Positions 1 to 8,459 of a stretch of 50,939 nucleotides of DNA are shown piece after piece. A program made the translations under genes and the position numbers. Source of the stretch: an uncultured Clostridia bacterium (GTDB lineage: Bacteria > Bacillota > Clostridia > Oscillospirales > Acutalibacteraceae); contig CALWCD010000007.1 in assembly GCA_944376265.1 (NCBI GenBank), positions 1-50,939 of the forward strand, written 5' to 3'. The notes beneath the pieces were generated by a model that saw only the letters and a list, made by a program, of their open reading frames with translations, ran no database searches and was not told the origin of the DNA. Every line of letters begins with the position of its first letter. Positions within the stretch are counted from its first letter, which is position 1.

Positions 1-284
1 CCAGGATCCTGATCCTGGACGACTCCACCAGCGCGGTGGACACCCGCACCGACGCCCTGATCCGCCAGGGCTTCCGGAAGTTCATCCCCGAGACCACCAA
101 GATCATCATCGCCCAGCGGGTGGCCTCCGTGCAGGACGCCGACCGGATCATCGTTATGGACAACGGTGCCATCGCGGCCATTGGAAACCATGAGGAGCTG
201 ATGGAGTCCAGCCCCATCTACCGCGAGGTCTACACCTCTCAGAACAAAGTCAGCACCCAGGAAAAGGAGGAGAGCGCGCAATGA
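1..284 (+). CDS. ABC exporter subunit with a degenerate ATP site, C-terminal fragment (partial)
   Basis: The 5' end lies outside the window; the frame is open from base 3. Visible are the Walker B region and D-loop (ILILDDSTSAVD), the switch region (IIIAQR) and the end of the nucleotide-binding domain. The residue after the Walker B Asp is Asp instead of the catalytic Glu, and the switch-loop His is replaced by Gln. This is the known pattern of the degenerate half of heterodimeric ABC exporters such as TM287/288. The next gene has canonical residues and starts inside this stop codon (ATGA overlap), so the two should be co-translated and pair as one exporter. The substrate cannot be told from sequence. 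Confidence 0.9.
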   Translation, partial: RILILDDSTSAVDTRTDALIRQGFRKFIPETTKIIIAQRVASVQDADRIIVMDNGAIAAIGNHEELMESSPIYREVYTSQNKVSTQEKEESAQ

Positions 285-2203
285 TGAGAAAAGGTCACGG
301 CCAGCCCTTGGCCAAAGGTCAGCGCAAGGCAGTGCTGCTGCGGCTGATTAAAATGCTGTTTTCCTTCTATCCTGTCATGCTTCCCGTCACCCTGTTCTGC
401 ATCCTGTTTAACGCCATTATCAGCTCGGTGCCTTCCGTGTTCATGCAGAACATCATCGCCGCCGTGGAAGAGGGCTGGCAGAACGAGGCCGGCTGGGAAG
501 CGGTGGGCTCCAAGATTTTGGGCCTGGTGAGCATTCTGGCGGTGTTCTACATCCTCAGCCTGATCGCCGGCACCCTGTACAACCAGCTGATGGCCATCAT
601 CACCCAGGGGTCCCTGGCCAAAATGCGCAAGCGCATGTTCAACGGCATGCAGGACCTGCCCATCAAGTATTTTGACACCCACAATCACGGCGACGTGATG
701 AGCTACTACACCAACGACATCGACACCCTCCGCCAGATGATCTCCCAGAGCCTGCCCCAGCTGCTGATCTCCGCGGTGACCATCATCACCGTGATCTGCA
801 TTATGCTGTATTACAGCCTGTGGCTGAGCCTGGTGGTGGTGCTGGGCGTGGTGGCCATGGTGTTTGTGGTGAAGAAGGTGGGCGGCCAGTCCTCCAAGTT
901 CTTCATCCGCCAGCAGCAGGCCATTGGCCGCACCGAGGGCTTTGTGGAAGAGATGATGAACGGCCAGAAAGTGGTGAAGGTGTTCTGCCACGAAAAAGAG
1001 GCCCAGGAGCAGTTCGACCAGGTCAACGACGAGCTGTTCTACAACTCTGAAAAGGCCAACCGCTACGCCAACATGCTCATGCCCATCCTGGGCAACATCG
1101 GCAATGTGCTGTACGTGTGCGTGGCCATTGTGGGCGGCATTCTCCTGACTGCCCACGCCCCCAACGTAAGCGTTTCCGGCCTGGCGTTCAGCATCAGCAT
1201 TGTGGTGCCCTTCCTGAACATGACCAAGCAGTTCGCCGGCTCTGTGGGCCAGGTGTCCAACCAGCTGAACCTGGTGATTATGGGCCTGGCCGGCACCCAG
1301 CGGATCTTCGCCCTGCTGGACGAACAGCCCGAGACCGACGAGGGCTACGTCACCCTGGTAAACGCCAAGGAGGACGAAAACGGCAACCTGGTGGAGTGCG
1401 AAGAGCGCACCAACCTGTGGGCCTGGAAACATCCCCACCAGGCGGACGGCACCGTCACCTACACCAAGCTCCAGGGCGAGGTGGTGCTGGACGACGTGGA
1501 TTTCGGCTACAACCCGGATAAGATGGTGCTTCACAACATCAGCCTGTACGCGAAGCCCGGCCAGAAGATCGCCTTCGTGGGCTCCACCGGCGCGGGCAAG
1601 ACCACCATCACCAACCTGATCAACCGGTTCTACGACATTGCCGACGGCAAAATCCGCTACGACGGCATCAACATCAACAAGATCAAGAAGGCGGACCTGC
1701 GCCGCTCCCTTGGCATGGTGCTCCAGGACACCAACCTGTTCACCGGCACCGTGATGGACAACATCCGCTACGGCCGCCTGGACGCCACCGACAAGGAGTG
1801 CATGGCTGCCGCCCGGCTGGCAGGCGCCCACGATTTCATCACCCGGCTGCCCCTGGGTTACGACACCCCCCTCACCGGCAACGGCGCCAACCTGAGCCAG
1901 GGCCAGCGTCAGCTGCTGTCCATTGCCCGGGCCGCCGTGGCCGACCCGCCTGTGATGATTCTGGACGAGGCCACCTCCTCCATTGACACCCGGACAGAGG
2001 CCATTGTCCAGAAGGGCATGGACGCCCTGATGACCGGCCGCACCGTGTTCGTCATTGCCCACCGGCTTTCCACTGTCCAGAACTCCGACGCCATCATGGT
2101 GCTGGACCACGGACGGATTATCGAGCGGGGCACCCACGACCAGCTGATCGCCCAGCACGGCACCTACTACCAGCTGTACACCGGCGCTCTGGAACTGGAG
2201 TAA
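281..2203 (+). CDS. ABC exporter, fused permease and ATPase, canonical partner subunit
   Basis: 640 aa. Residues about 20-330 form an ABC exporter membrane domain with hydrophobic segments near the N-terminus, around 80-110, 160-200 and 270-320. The ATPase domain follows, with Walker A GSTGAGKTT at about 434-442, signature LSQGQ at about 538, Walker B MILDEATSS and switch His in VIAHR. It carries the catalytic Glu that the upstream subunit lacks, so it is the active half of a heterodimer. An extra acidic linker of about 50 residues lies between the membrane and ATPase domains. The start at 281 has AGGAGG ten bases upstream and overlaps the previous stop. Multidrug or lipid/peptide export is possible; the substrate is unknown. 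Confidence 0.93.
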   Translation: MMRKGHGQPLAKGQRKAVLLRLIKMLFSFYPVMLPVTLFCILFNAIISSVPSVFMQNIIAAVEEGWQNEAGWEAVGSKILGLVSILAVFYILSLIAGTLYNQLMAIITQGSLAKMRKRMFNGMQDLPIKYFDTHNHGDVMSYYTNDIDTLRQMISQSLPQLLISAVTIITVICIMLYYSLWLSLVVVLGVVAMVFVVKKVGGQSSKFFIRQQQAIGRTEGFVEEMMNGQKVVKVFCHEKEAQEQFDQVNDELFYNSEKANRYANMLMPILGNIGNVLYVCVAIVGGILLTAHAPNVSVSGLAFSISIVVPFLNMTKQFAGSVGQVSNQLNLVIMGLAGTQRIFALLDEQPETDEGYVTLVNAKEDENGNLVECEERTNLWAWKHPHQADGTVTYTKLQGEVVLDDVDFGYNPDKMVLHNISLYAKPGQKIAFVGSTGAGKTTITNLINRFYDIADGKIRYDGININKIKKADLRRSLGMVLQDTNLFTGTVMDNIRYGRLDATDKECMAAARLAGAHDFITRLPLGYDTPLTGNGANLSQGQRQLLSIARAAVADPPVMILDEATSSIDTRTEAIVQKGMDALMTGRTVFVIAHRLSTVQNSDAIMVLDHGRIIERGTHDQLIAQHGTYYQLYTGALELE

Positions 2204-2225
2204 TCCCTTTCCAACGGAACAAAAC

Positions 2226-2265
2226 AAGGCCTTGGTTTCGCACTGCCGCGAAGCCAAGGCCTTTT
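2226..2265. terminator. Bidirectional intrinsic terminator
   Basis: A long stem (AAGGCCTTGGTTTCGC pairing with GCGAAGCCAAGGCCTT, one bulge) followed by a short T run, lying between the convergent ABC exporter and ZIP transporter genes. Confidence 0.8.
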
Positions 2266-2288
2266 CCTGTTGGGAAACGGTTATGAGA

Positions 2289-3083
2289 TCAGCCCAAGGT
2301 CATGTCCAGCACCATCATAATCAGGAATCCTGCCATCACTCCCAGGGTGCCCACATTGGAGTGCTCCCCCAGGTGGGCTTCCGGGATCAGCTCCTCCACC
2401 ACCACGTACATCATGGCGCCGGCGGCAAAGGCCAGCAGCCAGGGCAGCAGGGGCTGAATGCTTCCCGCCACCAGCACCGCCAGAATGCCGAAGATGGGCT
2501 CCACAATGCCGGAAAGGGCGCCGTACACAAAGCTTTTCCCGGCAGGGACCCCCTCCTGGCGCAGGGGCAGGGAAATGGCTGCCCCCTCCGGGAAGTTCTG
2601 GATGCCCATGCCCAGCGCAAGGGCGATGGCCCCGGTGTACACGGCGGGGTCATTGCCGTGCTGCGCCGCCAGGGCAAAGGTGAAGCCCACCGCCATGCCC
2701 TCGGGAATGTTGTGAAGAGTCACGGCGAAGATCAGCAGGGTGGTGCGCTTCCAGGAAGAGGACCGGCCTTCCGGCTTGTCCGCCCCAAGGTGCAGGTGGG
2801 GCATAACACAGTCAAGGGCCAGCAGGAACGCCACCCCCAGCAGGAACCCTCCCGCCGCTGGAATCCAGCCGATCATCCCCCGGGCCTCCGCTTCCTCCAC
2901 GGCGGGGATCAGCAGGCTCCACACAGAGGCGGCCACCATCACCCCGGCGGCAAAGCCCAGAAAAATCCGCTGGGCGCCGGGATGCACCCTGCCCCGAAAG
3001 AAAAACACCATGGCAGCGCCCAAAGCCGTCATGAAAAAGGTGAACCCTGTTCCGGCCGCCGCCCAAAGTACCGATTGACCCAT
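2289..3083 (-). CDS. ZIP-family divalent metal transporter
   Basis: 264 aa, about eight hydrophobic segments. The two ZIP metal-binding signatures are present: HNIPEG in TM4 and QNFPEG in TM5. A His-containing cytoplasmic loop (PHLHLG) lies between TM3 and TM4. The family (ZupT/GufA-like) imports zinc, iron or other divalent ions across the cytoplasmic membrane. ATG at 3083 is chosen because AAGGAGG sits nine bases upstream; a TTG at 3092 would touch the ribosome site. A near-consensus promoter lies at 3125-3154. It is monocistronic, ending at a terminator shared with the convergent ABC exporter. Metal specificity cannot be assigned. Confidence 0.9.
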   Translation of the reverse strand: MGQSVLWAAAGTGFTFFMTALGAAMVFFFRGRVHPGAQRIFLGFAAGVMVAASVWSLLIPAVEEAEARGMIGWIPAAGGFLLGVAFLLALDCVMPHLHLGADKPEGRSSSWKRTTLLIFAVTLHNIPEGMAVGFTFALAAQHGNDPAVYTGAIALALGMGIQNFPEGAAISLPLRQEGVPAGKSFVYGALSGIVEPIFGILAVLVAGSIQPLLPWLLAFAAGAMMYVVVEELIPEAHLGEHSNVGTLGVMAGFLIMMVLDMTLG

Positions 3084-3124
3084 GCAAAACAACCTCCTTG
3101 TTCCTCTGGTATGGTTCCAGCCCG

Positions 3125-3154
3125 ATTATAATCCAGGAGTCCGATTTTTGTCAA
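3125..3154 (-). promoter_or_regulatory. Promoter of the ZIP transporter gene
   Basis: On the minus strand TTGACA (3154-3149) and TATAAT (3130-3125) are both perfect consensus hexamers, with an 18-bp spacer. It lies about 40 bp upstream of the ZIP start codon. Confidence 0.8.
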
Positions 3155-3222
3155 AGGGGTGGTTGCGTTTTGGAGGCGTTGGGGGTATCATGAAAAGAAA
3201 ACCACACAGGGGGCGCGTTTGT

Positions 3223-3786
3223 ATGAGTATGATTCCCACGCCGGAACAGGCCTTGGAGCTTGTGAAGCGCTACAACCAGGAGGAATTCCACCTGCACCAC
3301 GCAAAGACCGTGGGCTGGGTGCTGGGCTGTCTCAGCCAGGCCCACGATCCCGGAAAAGAAGCCTACTGGCAGGCGGTGGGCATTCTCCACGACATCGACT
3401 TTGAGCAGTGGCCGGAAGAGCACTGCAAGAAAGCCCAGGAGCTGCTCACCCAGCTGGACCTGGACCCGGGCATGATCCACGCGGTGGTAAGCCACGCCTG
3501 GGGCCTTTGCTCCCACGTGAAGCCGGAACTGCTGATGGAGCAGTACCTCTTCGCCGCGGACGAGCTCACCGGCCTGATCGGCGCCGCCGCCCTCATGCGG
3601 CCCACCGGCTTTGAGGGCATGGAGGTGAAGTCTGTGATGAAGAAGTTCAAGGACAAGAAATTCGCCGCGGGCTGCTCCCGGGAAGTGATCTCCCAGGGAG
3701 CCCAGATGCTGGGGCTCACAGTCCAGGAGCTGGTGGGAGAAGTTCTCCCCGCCATGCAGACCATGCCGGAACACTGGCCGGAATAA
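3223..3786 (+). CDS. HD-domain phosphohydrolase-like protein
   Basis: 187 aa. The protein starts MSMIPTPEQALELVKRYN and contains the HD signature: a first His in FHLHHAKTV, then HDIDFEQWPEEH, and a later conserved His in VVSHAW. It resembles the cytosolic HDIG-type hydrolases of about 185 residues common in Clostridia; substrate unknown. The frame is open upstream to 3082, but ATG 3223 gives the usual family N-terminus and has a GGGGG stretch about ten bases upstream. ATG 3190 is an alternative start that would add 11 residues. A clear terminator follows. Confidence 0.8.
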   Translation: MSMIPTPEQALELVKRYNQEEFHLHHAKTVGWVLGCLSQAHDPGKEAYWQAVGILHDIDFEQWPEEHCKKAQELLTQLDLDPGMIHAVVSHAWGLCSHVKPELLMEQYLFAADELTGLIGAAALMRPTGFEGMEVKSVMKKFKDKKFAAGCSREVISQGAQMLGLTVQELVGEVLPAMQTMPEHWPE

Positions 3787-3800
3787 TCCGGCGCCAAAAA

Positions 3801-3831
3801 GGGCTGCTGCTTCCACGCGGCAGCCCTTTTT
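3801..3831. terminator. Intrinsic terminator
   Basis: Stem GGGCTGCTGC/GCGGCAGCCC (one G-T pair) with a 6-nt loop, followed by TTTTT and preceded by AAAAA, so it can serve both the HD gene and the convergent C39-like gene. Confidence 0.85.
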
Positions 3832-3849
3832 ATAGAGGGGAACCCAATG

Positions 3850-4635
3850 TTACGGCTCTTCCGCCGGCACCAGCGCCACCGCCTGCATCCCCACGCCCTG
3901 GTAGGCAGCCTCCACCTGCTCCTTGGGGTAGGGTGTGTTCTTGCCAGCCAGGGGGTCGTTGAAGTAGTAATAGTCCTCGTCCTCCCCGGTGAGAAGCAGA
4001 CAGTGAAGGGGGTAGATCCAGGTGAACAGCTCCCCTGTGTCCTCCAGGAAAAACTCCGTGGACTCCACCGGGGGCTCCATGCCAATGGTGGCCCACACCA
4101 TCACCGGCACCTGCCGGTCCAGGTAGTCACGGCTCAGGGCGGAAAGCTCCCGGCCTTCCAGCAGCCGCACCTCCAGGCGGGTGATCCCCCGGTCCTCCAG
4201 CACCTGCTCCACCGCCCCGGCAATCACCGGAGCGTAGCAGCCCCAGCCTTCCTCCGAATAGGGGCTGCCCAGGAACTTCTGAAAGGGGTCGGCCCCCACC
4301 AGAGCCCCGCTTTCGTCACAGTGAGGCGCTTCCCCCTGGGGCAGGTACCCGTCGATGAACTCCTCCACGGAAATATCCACCCCCGCCCAGCCCAAAGCCA
4401 TCACCGCGGTGACGCTCTCGCAGCCGGTGGGGTAGTTCTCCCGCTGGTCAATAAAGGGAGCGTCCAGTCCGGGGGAAGATTCCCCCTCCGTGAGAAACGC
4501 CCCCAAAGAGGAGGTGCGAAGCAGCAGAACCGCCAGGGAACAGACTGCGAACACACAGATCAGCTTCAGCAGCAGCACCCGGCGGGGCTGGCTTTTGGGA
4601 CGATAGGGCCTAGCGGCTCTCATAAGATCTTCCAC
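3850..4635 (-). CDS. Membrane-anchored C39-like cysteine peptidase
   Basis: 261 aa from the GTG chosen. One N-terminal transmembrane segment (LLLKLICVFAVCSLAVLLL) is followed by an extracytoplasmic peptidase_C39_2-type domain. The catalytic Cys is in NYPTGCES, the His in YPLHCLLL and the Asn/Asp partner in YYYFNDPLAG. Relatives are papain-fold peptidases of Gram-positive bacteria, many without a known substrate. GTG 4635 is preferred because AAGGAG lies ten bases upstream; ATG 4623 is possible, and the frame is open to 4701 without a good ribosome site. It stands alone, convergent with the HD gene. Confidence 0.82.
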   Translation of the reverse strand: MEDLMRAARPYRPKSQPRRVLLLKLICVFAVCSLAVLLLRTSSLGAFLTEGESSPGLDAPFIDQRENYPTGCESVTAVMALGWAGVDISVEEFIDGYLPQGEAPHCDESGALVGADPFQKFLGSPYSEEGWGCYAPVIAGAVEQVLEDRGITRLEVRLLEGRELSALSRDYLDRQVPVMVWATIGMEPPVESTEFFLEDTGELFTWIYPLHCLLLTGEDEDYYYFNDPLAGKNTPYPKEQVEAAYQGVGMQAVALVPAEEP

Positions 4636-4804
4636 GTTTTTCACGCTCCTTGTTCCGTCTTTGTACCCATTAGACGAAAACAAAGGGGGCAGGGTAAGCA
4701 CATGTCCCCAAAAAATATAAGAACCCGGTTCCCCCCTTGGGCTTCTTTGCCCCTGGGGCAGAGTTTCCCGGGTGGCAGCCCTTGCCCCGCTTTTACAAAC
4801 GCTC

Positions 4805-4834
4805 TGTACAAGTCCCCCCTATGTGGGGTATAAT
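4805..4834 (+). promoter_or_regulatory. Promoter of the ribosomal GTPase-nuclease gene
   Basis: TGTACA (4805-4810), 18-bp spacer, TATAAT (4829-4834). Transcription would begin near 4841, about 40 bases before ATG 4883, which argues against start codons further upstream in the same open frame. Confidence 0.65.
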
Positions 4835-4882
4835 GAGATGTTATTTGAAAAAACGCGGTTGCACAGGAAGGATACAGACAGG

Positions 4883-7495
4883 ATGAAACGGCTGGTCATA
4901 GGCATTTTGGCACATGTGGACTCGGGGAAAACCACCCTTACCGAGGCGCTGCTGTACCGCTCGGGGGCCCTTAGGAAGCTGGGGCGGGTGGACCACAAAG
5001 ACGCTTTTCTGGACACGGACTCCCTGGAGCGCGCCCGGGGCATCACCATCTTTTCCAAACAGGCGGTGCTCAAGCTGCCGGAGGCGGAGCTCACCCTGCT
5101 GGACACCCCGGGGCACGTGGACTTCTCCGCCGAGGCGGAACGGGCCCTCCAGGTGATGGACTGTGCCGTGCTGGTCATCAGCGGCACCGACGGCATTCAA
5201 AGCCACACGGAGACTCTGTGGAGGCTGCTCCAGCGCCACAAGGTGCCTGTCTTTCTCTTTGTGAACAAGACGGACCTGGCCGGCGCGGACCGGCGCCAGC
5301 GCATGGAGGAGCTCCAGCGCCGCTTTCACTCCGGCTGCGTGGACATGGAGGGGCCCAACTTTTTGGAGGAAGCGGCCCTGTGCAGCGAATCCCTGCTGGA
5401 GACGGTAATGGAGGGGAACACCCCCTCCCCCCAACAGCTTGCCCAGGCCATTGCCCGGCGGGAGCTGTTCCCCTGCTACTTCGGCTCTGCCCTGAAGCTG
5501 GAGGGCATCGACCAGCTGCTGGAGGCCCTTTCCCAGCTCACCCTCCCCCTTCCGGAACGGGAGGAGTTCGGCGCCAGGATCTTCAAGATCAGCCGGTCGG
5601 AGGACGGCCAGCGGCTCACCTGGCTGAAGGTCACCGGCGGGGAGCTGAAGGTGAAGACGGAGCTCTCCTCCCGGGAGGACGCCCGAAAGCAGTGGAAGGC
5701 CAAGGCGGACCAGCTGCGGCTGTACTCCGGGGTGAAGTTCCAGCTGCTCGGCGCCGCTCTTCCCGGCACCGTGTGCGCCGTCACCGGCCTGGCGGACACC
5801 TACCCGGGAGAGGGCCTGGGCTTCGAGCCGGACGCCGCCCCTCCCTCCCTGGAACCGGTGATGCGCCACCGGGTGATCCTTCCCCCTGGCAGCGACGTGC
5901 ACAAGGTGCTGGGCCAGCTGCGGGAACTGGAGCAGGAGGACCCCCTGCTCCGTGTGGTGTGGGACGAGCACCTGTCCACCCTGTTTCTCCAGCTGATGGG
6001 CGAAGTGCAGCTGGAAGTGCTCCAAAGCCTGATCCAGCGCCGGTTCGGGCTGGAGGTCTCCTTTGACGAGGGGGGCATCCTCTACAAGGAGACCCTATCC
6101 CTGCGGGTGGAGGGAGTGGGCCACTTTGAGCCCTTGCGCCACTACGCGGAGGTCCACCTGCTGATGGAGCCCGGGGAACCGGGCAGCGGGGTGCAGATCC
6201 GCACCGCCTGCCGGGAGGACGACCTGGCCTCCAACTGGCAGCGGCTGATCCTGACCCACCTGGCGGAAAAACAGCACCTGGGTGTGCTCACCGGCTCCCC
6301 CCTCACCGACGTGAAGATCACCCTGTGCTCCGGCCGGGCCCACATCAAGCACACGGAGGGCGGGGACTTCCGCCAGGCCACCTACCGGGCGGTGCGCCAG
6401 GGGCTGCGCACTGCCCAGGCCCAGGGGGGCTGCGTGCTGCTGGAGCCCTGGTACCAGTTCACCCTGCGGGTGCCCCAGGACTGCCTGGGCCGGGCTCTGG
6501 CGGACATGCCCCGGCTCTGCGGGGAATTCTACCCTCCCCAGACCCAGGGGGAAGAGGCGCTGCTCACCGGCCGTGCGCCTGTGTCGGAGCTGCGGGGCTA
6601 CGCCCGGGAGGTGATCTCCTACACCCAGGGGAGAGGTCAGCTCCAGTGCCTGCCGGGGGGCTACGCCCCCTGCCACAACGCCCAGGAGGTGATGGAGGCC
6701 CTGGGCTACGACCCGGACAGTGACCTGCAGAACACGGCGGATTCCGTATTCTGCAGCCACGGCGCCGGGGTGCTGGTGCCCTGGAACGAGGCCCCTTCCC
6801 GCATGCACCTGCCCAGCATTCTGGCCCGGGAGCAGCGGCTTGCCCGGGAGGACGGCTCTTCCCAGGGGGACCCGGAGGCCTCTTCCTCCCGGCCCGGCAG
6901 CGCCTATGAGAAAATGATGGTCTCCGACAAGGAGCTGATGGCCATTTTCGAGCGGACCTACGGGCCCATCAAGCGGGACCCCCGGCAAGCCATGCGCCCG
7001 GTGAAAAAGCCCCCGGAAAAGCCGGTGCGGCTGCCTTCCCGGCCCCGGCCGGAAGGGCCGGAACACCTGCTGGTGGACGGCTACAACGTGATCTTCTCCT
7101 GGGAGGACCTGTCCAAGCTGGCCCAGGAAAACCTGGAAGCCGCCCGCCACCGGCTTATGGACATTCTGTGCAACTACGCCGGCTACCGGAAAATCGTGCC
7201 CATTCTGGTGTTCGACGCCTACAAGGTGAAGGGCGCCCAGCGGGAGGTGGAACAGTACCACAACCTGTTTGTGGTGTACACCAAGGAGGCGGAAACCGCC
7301 GACATGTACATTGAGAAAACCACCCACGAAATCGCCCGGAAGTACGCCACCCGGGTGGTCACCTCCGACGCCACGGAGCAGCTGATTATCCTGGGAAGCG
7401 GGGCCATGCGGGTGTCCTCCCAGGAATTCCAGGAGGAAGTGCGGGCCGTGGAGGAGGAGATCCGCCAGTATCTGGCGTCCCAGCCCCTGGGATGA
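4883..7495 (+). CDS. TetM/EF-G-like ribosomal GTPase fused to a Rae1/YacP-type NYN nuclease domain
   Basis: 870 aa. Residues 1 to about 640 are an EF-G-like translation GTPase of the ribosomal-protection type: G1 AHVDSGKTT at about 10-18, an ITIF switch segment, G3 DTPGH, G4 NKTD, then EF-G-like domains II-V. A linker rich in Pro, Arg and Ser follows. Residues about 727-868 form a NYN/PIN-like domain of the YacP (Rae1) family, with acidic residues in LLVDGYNV, VFDAYK, ETADMY and VTSDATEQ. In Bacillus subtilis, Rae1 is a separate ribosome-associated endoribonuclease acting at the A site. The fusion therefore suggests a factor that enters the A-site region and can cut mRNA there; this is inference. 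Tetracycline resistance should not be assumed. ATG 4883 matches the family N-terminus and follows AGGAAGG. Confidence 0.9.
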   Translation: MKRLVIGILAHVDSGKTTLTEALLYRSGALRKLGRVDHKDAFLDTDSLERARGITIFSKQAVLKLPEAELTLLDTPGHVDFSAEAERALQVMDCAVLVISGTDGIQSHTETLWRLLQRHKVPVFLFVNKTDLAGADRRQRMEELQRRFHSGCVDMEGPNFLEEAALCSESLLETVMEGNTPSPQQLAQAIARRELFPCYFGSALKLEGIDQLLEALSQLTLPLPEREEFGARIFKISRSEDGQRLTWLKVTGGELKVKTELSSREDARKQWKAKADQLRLYSGVKFQLLGAALPGTVCAVTGLADTYPGEGLGFEPDAAPPSLEPVMRHRVILPPGSDVHKVLGQLRELEQEDPLLRVVWDEHLSTLFLQLMGEVQLEVLQSLIQRRFGLEVSFDEGGILYKETLSLRVEGVGHFEPLRHYAEVHLLMEPGEPGSGVQIRTACREDDLASNWQRLILTHLAEKQHLGVLTGSPLTDVKITLCSGRAHIKHTEGGDFRQATYRAVRQGLRTAQAQGGCVLLEPWYQFTLRVPQDCLGRALADMPRLCGEFYPPQTQGEEALLTGRAPVSELRGYAREVISYTQGRGQLQCLPGGYAPCHNAQEVMEALGYDPDSDLQNTADSVFCSHGAGVLVPWNEAPSRMHLPSILAREQRLAREDGSSQGDPEASSSRPGSAYEKMMVSDKELMAIFERTYGPIKRDPRQAMRPVKKPPEKPVRLPSRPRPEGPEHLLVDGYNVIFSWEDLSKLAQENLEAARHRLMDILCNYAGYRKIVPILVFDAYKVKGAQREVEQYHNLFVVYTKEAETADMYIEKTTHEIARKYATRVVTSDATEQLIILGSGAMRVSSQEFQEEVRAVEEEIRQYLASQPLG

Positions 7496-7541
7496 GACCC
7501 GGGGGAAAACTCCCCTCTTGCGCTTTTTCCCTTTTGGGGTT

Positions 7542-7566
7542 AAACTCTCTATAAAGATGAGAGTTT
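7542..7566 (+). promoter_or_regulatory. Perfect inverted repeat before the merR gene, candidate operator
   Basis: AAACTCTC (7542-7549) and GAGAGTTT (7559-7566) are perfect 8-bp arms around a 9-bp spacer holding a TATAAAG box. The repeat ends 13 bases before the MerR start codon and overlaps the likely -10, so autoregulation is plausible. Confidence 0.55.
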
Positions 7567-7579
7567 GGGAGGTGTCGCT

Positions 7580-8425
7580 ATGAAAGAGGACCTGCTGCCC
7601 ATCGGCAAGATGGCCGCCCTCAACCGGATCTCCATTCCCACCCTGCGGCTCTACGACCAGAAGGGCCTGCTCAAACCCCGGTACATCGACCCGGAAACGG
7701 GCTACCGGTACTACCACATCAGCCAGAACGCCCGGCTGGACATGATCGTCTACATGAAAGAGCTGGGCATGAGCCTTTCCCAGATTGCCCAGGCCCTGCA
7801 AAAGGAGGATATCTCCCTCATCGAGGAGCTGCTCTCCCAGAAAAACGAGCAGATCCACCAGCAGATGCGCCAGCTCCAGGCCCAGCACGACGCGGTGGAA
7901 CGGGCCATTATGTCCATCGAGCGGTACCGCAAGTCCCCGGTGACGGGCACCCTCTCCCTGGAGTACATCGACCGCCGGTACGTGTGGGGCATCCCCTGCT
8001 CCTCCAACTTTTACAGCAGCGGCATCCGCTGCTACGAGACCCTCCTCCGGGAGCTGCGGCTGAAACTGGAGGAACAGGGCTTTCAGCAGATTCACTCCTA
8101 CAATATCGGCACCTCCATCACCCGGGAGGACTTTGAGGCCGGCCGCTTCACCGCCAGCCGGATCTTCATTTTCGCCAGCCACCGGGACCGGGCGGGGGGC
8201 GTGTCCCTGCAGACCGTGGAAAGCGGCATGTACGCCTGCGTGTACCTGGACAACTTCGACGACGAGATCGCCTGCGCCCAAAAGCTGCGGGACTACTGCC
8301 GGAAAAACGGCTACCACATTTCCGGGGACTACATCTGCGAGGTGATGACCGGCTTCAACGTGTTCGACAGCGACCCCCGCAGCATGTTCCTGCGCCTCCA
8401 GGTGCCGGTGACCTTTCGGAAGTGA
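7580..8425 (+). CDS. MerR-family regulator with GyrI-like effector domain (BmrR type)
   Basis: 281 aa. The N-terminus is a MerR winged HTH (LLPIGKMAALNRISIPTLRLYDQKGLLKP, then the GYRYY and ELGMSLSQI helices). A coiled-coil dimer helix spans about 80-125, and a C-terminal GyrI/BmrR-like ligand domain about 135-281 includes MYACVYLDNFDDE. BmrR-type proteins bend promoters with a 19-bp spacer and activate on binding small, often cationic or aromatic ligands. Exactly such a promoter lies 35 bp downstream of this gene (8460-8490), before the oxidoreductase gene, which is the likely target. ATG 7580 has GGGAGG eight bases upstream. The ligand is unknown. Confidence 0.9.
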   Translation: MKEDLLPIGKMAALNRISIPTLRLYDQKGLLKPRYIDPETGYRYYHISQNARLDMIVYMKELGMSLSQIAQALQKEDISLIEELLSQKNEQIHQQMRQLQAQHDAVERAIMSIERYRKSPVTGTLSLEYIDRRYVWGIPCSSNFYSSGIRCYETLLRELRLKLEEQGFQQIHSYNIGTSITREDFEAGRFTASRIFIFASHRDRAGGVSLQTVESGMYACVYLDNFDDEIACAQKLRDYCRKNGYHISGDYICEVMTGFNVFDSDPRSMFLRLQVPVTFRK

Positions 8426-8459
8426 CAAAAAACGATGTGAAATTTTTCACAAAAGCCTC

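Noticed and set aside
239-2257. 672-codon open frame on the minus strand
   Set aside because: It is the antisense shadow of the ABC exporter; composition is rich in His, Gln, Val and Gly, with no domain or ribosome site.
4883-7495. Tetracycline resistance gene
   Set aside because: The GTPase part is related to ribosomal-protection proteins, but it is fused to a nuclease domain and divergent; resistance cannot be claimed from homology.
6095-8428. 777-codon minus-strand open frame
   Set aside because: Antisense to the GTPase-nuclease and merR genes; it crosses their intergenic region and the merR operator without domain similarity.
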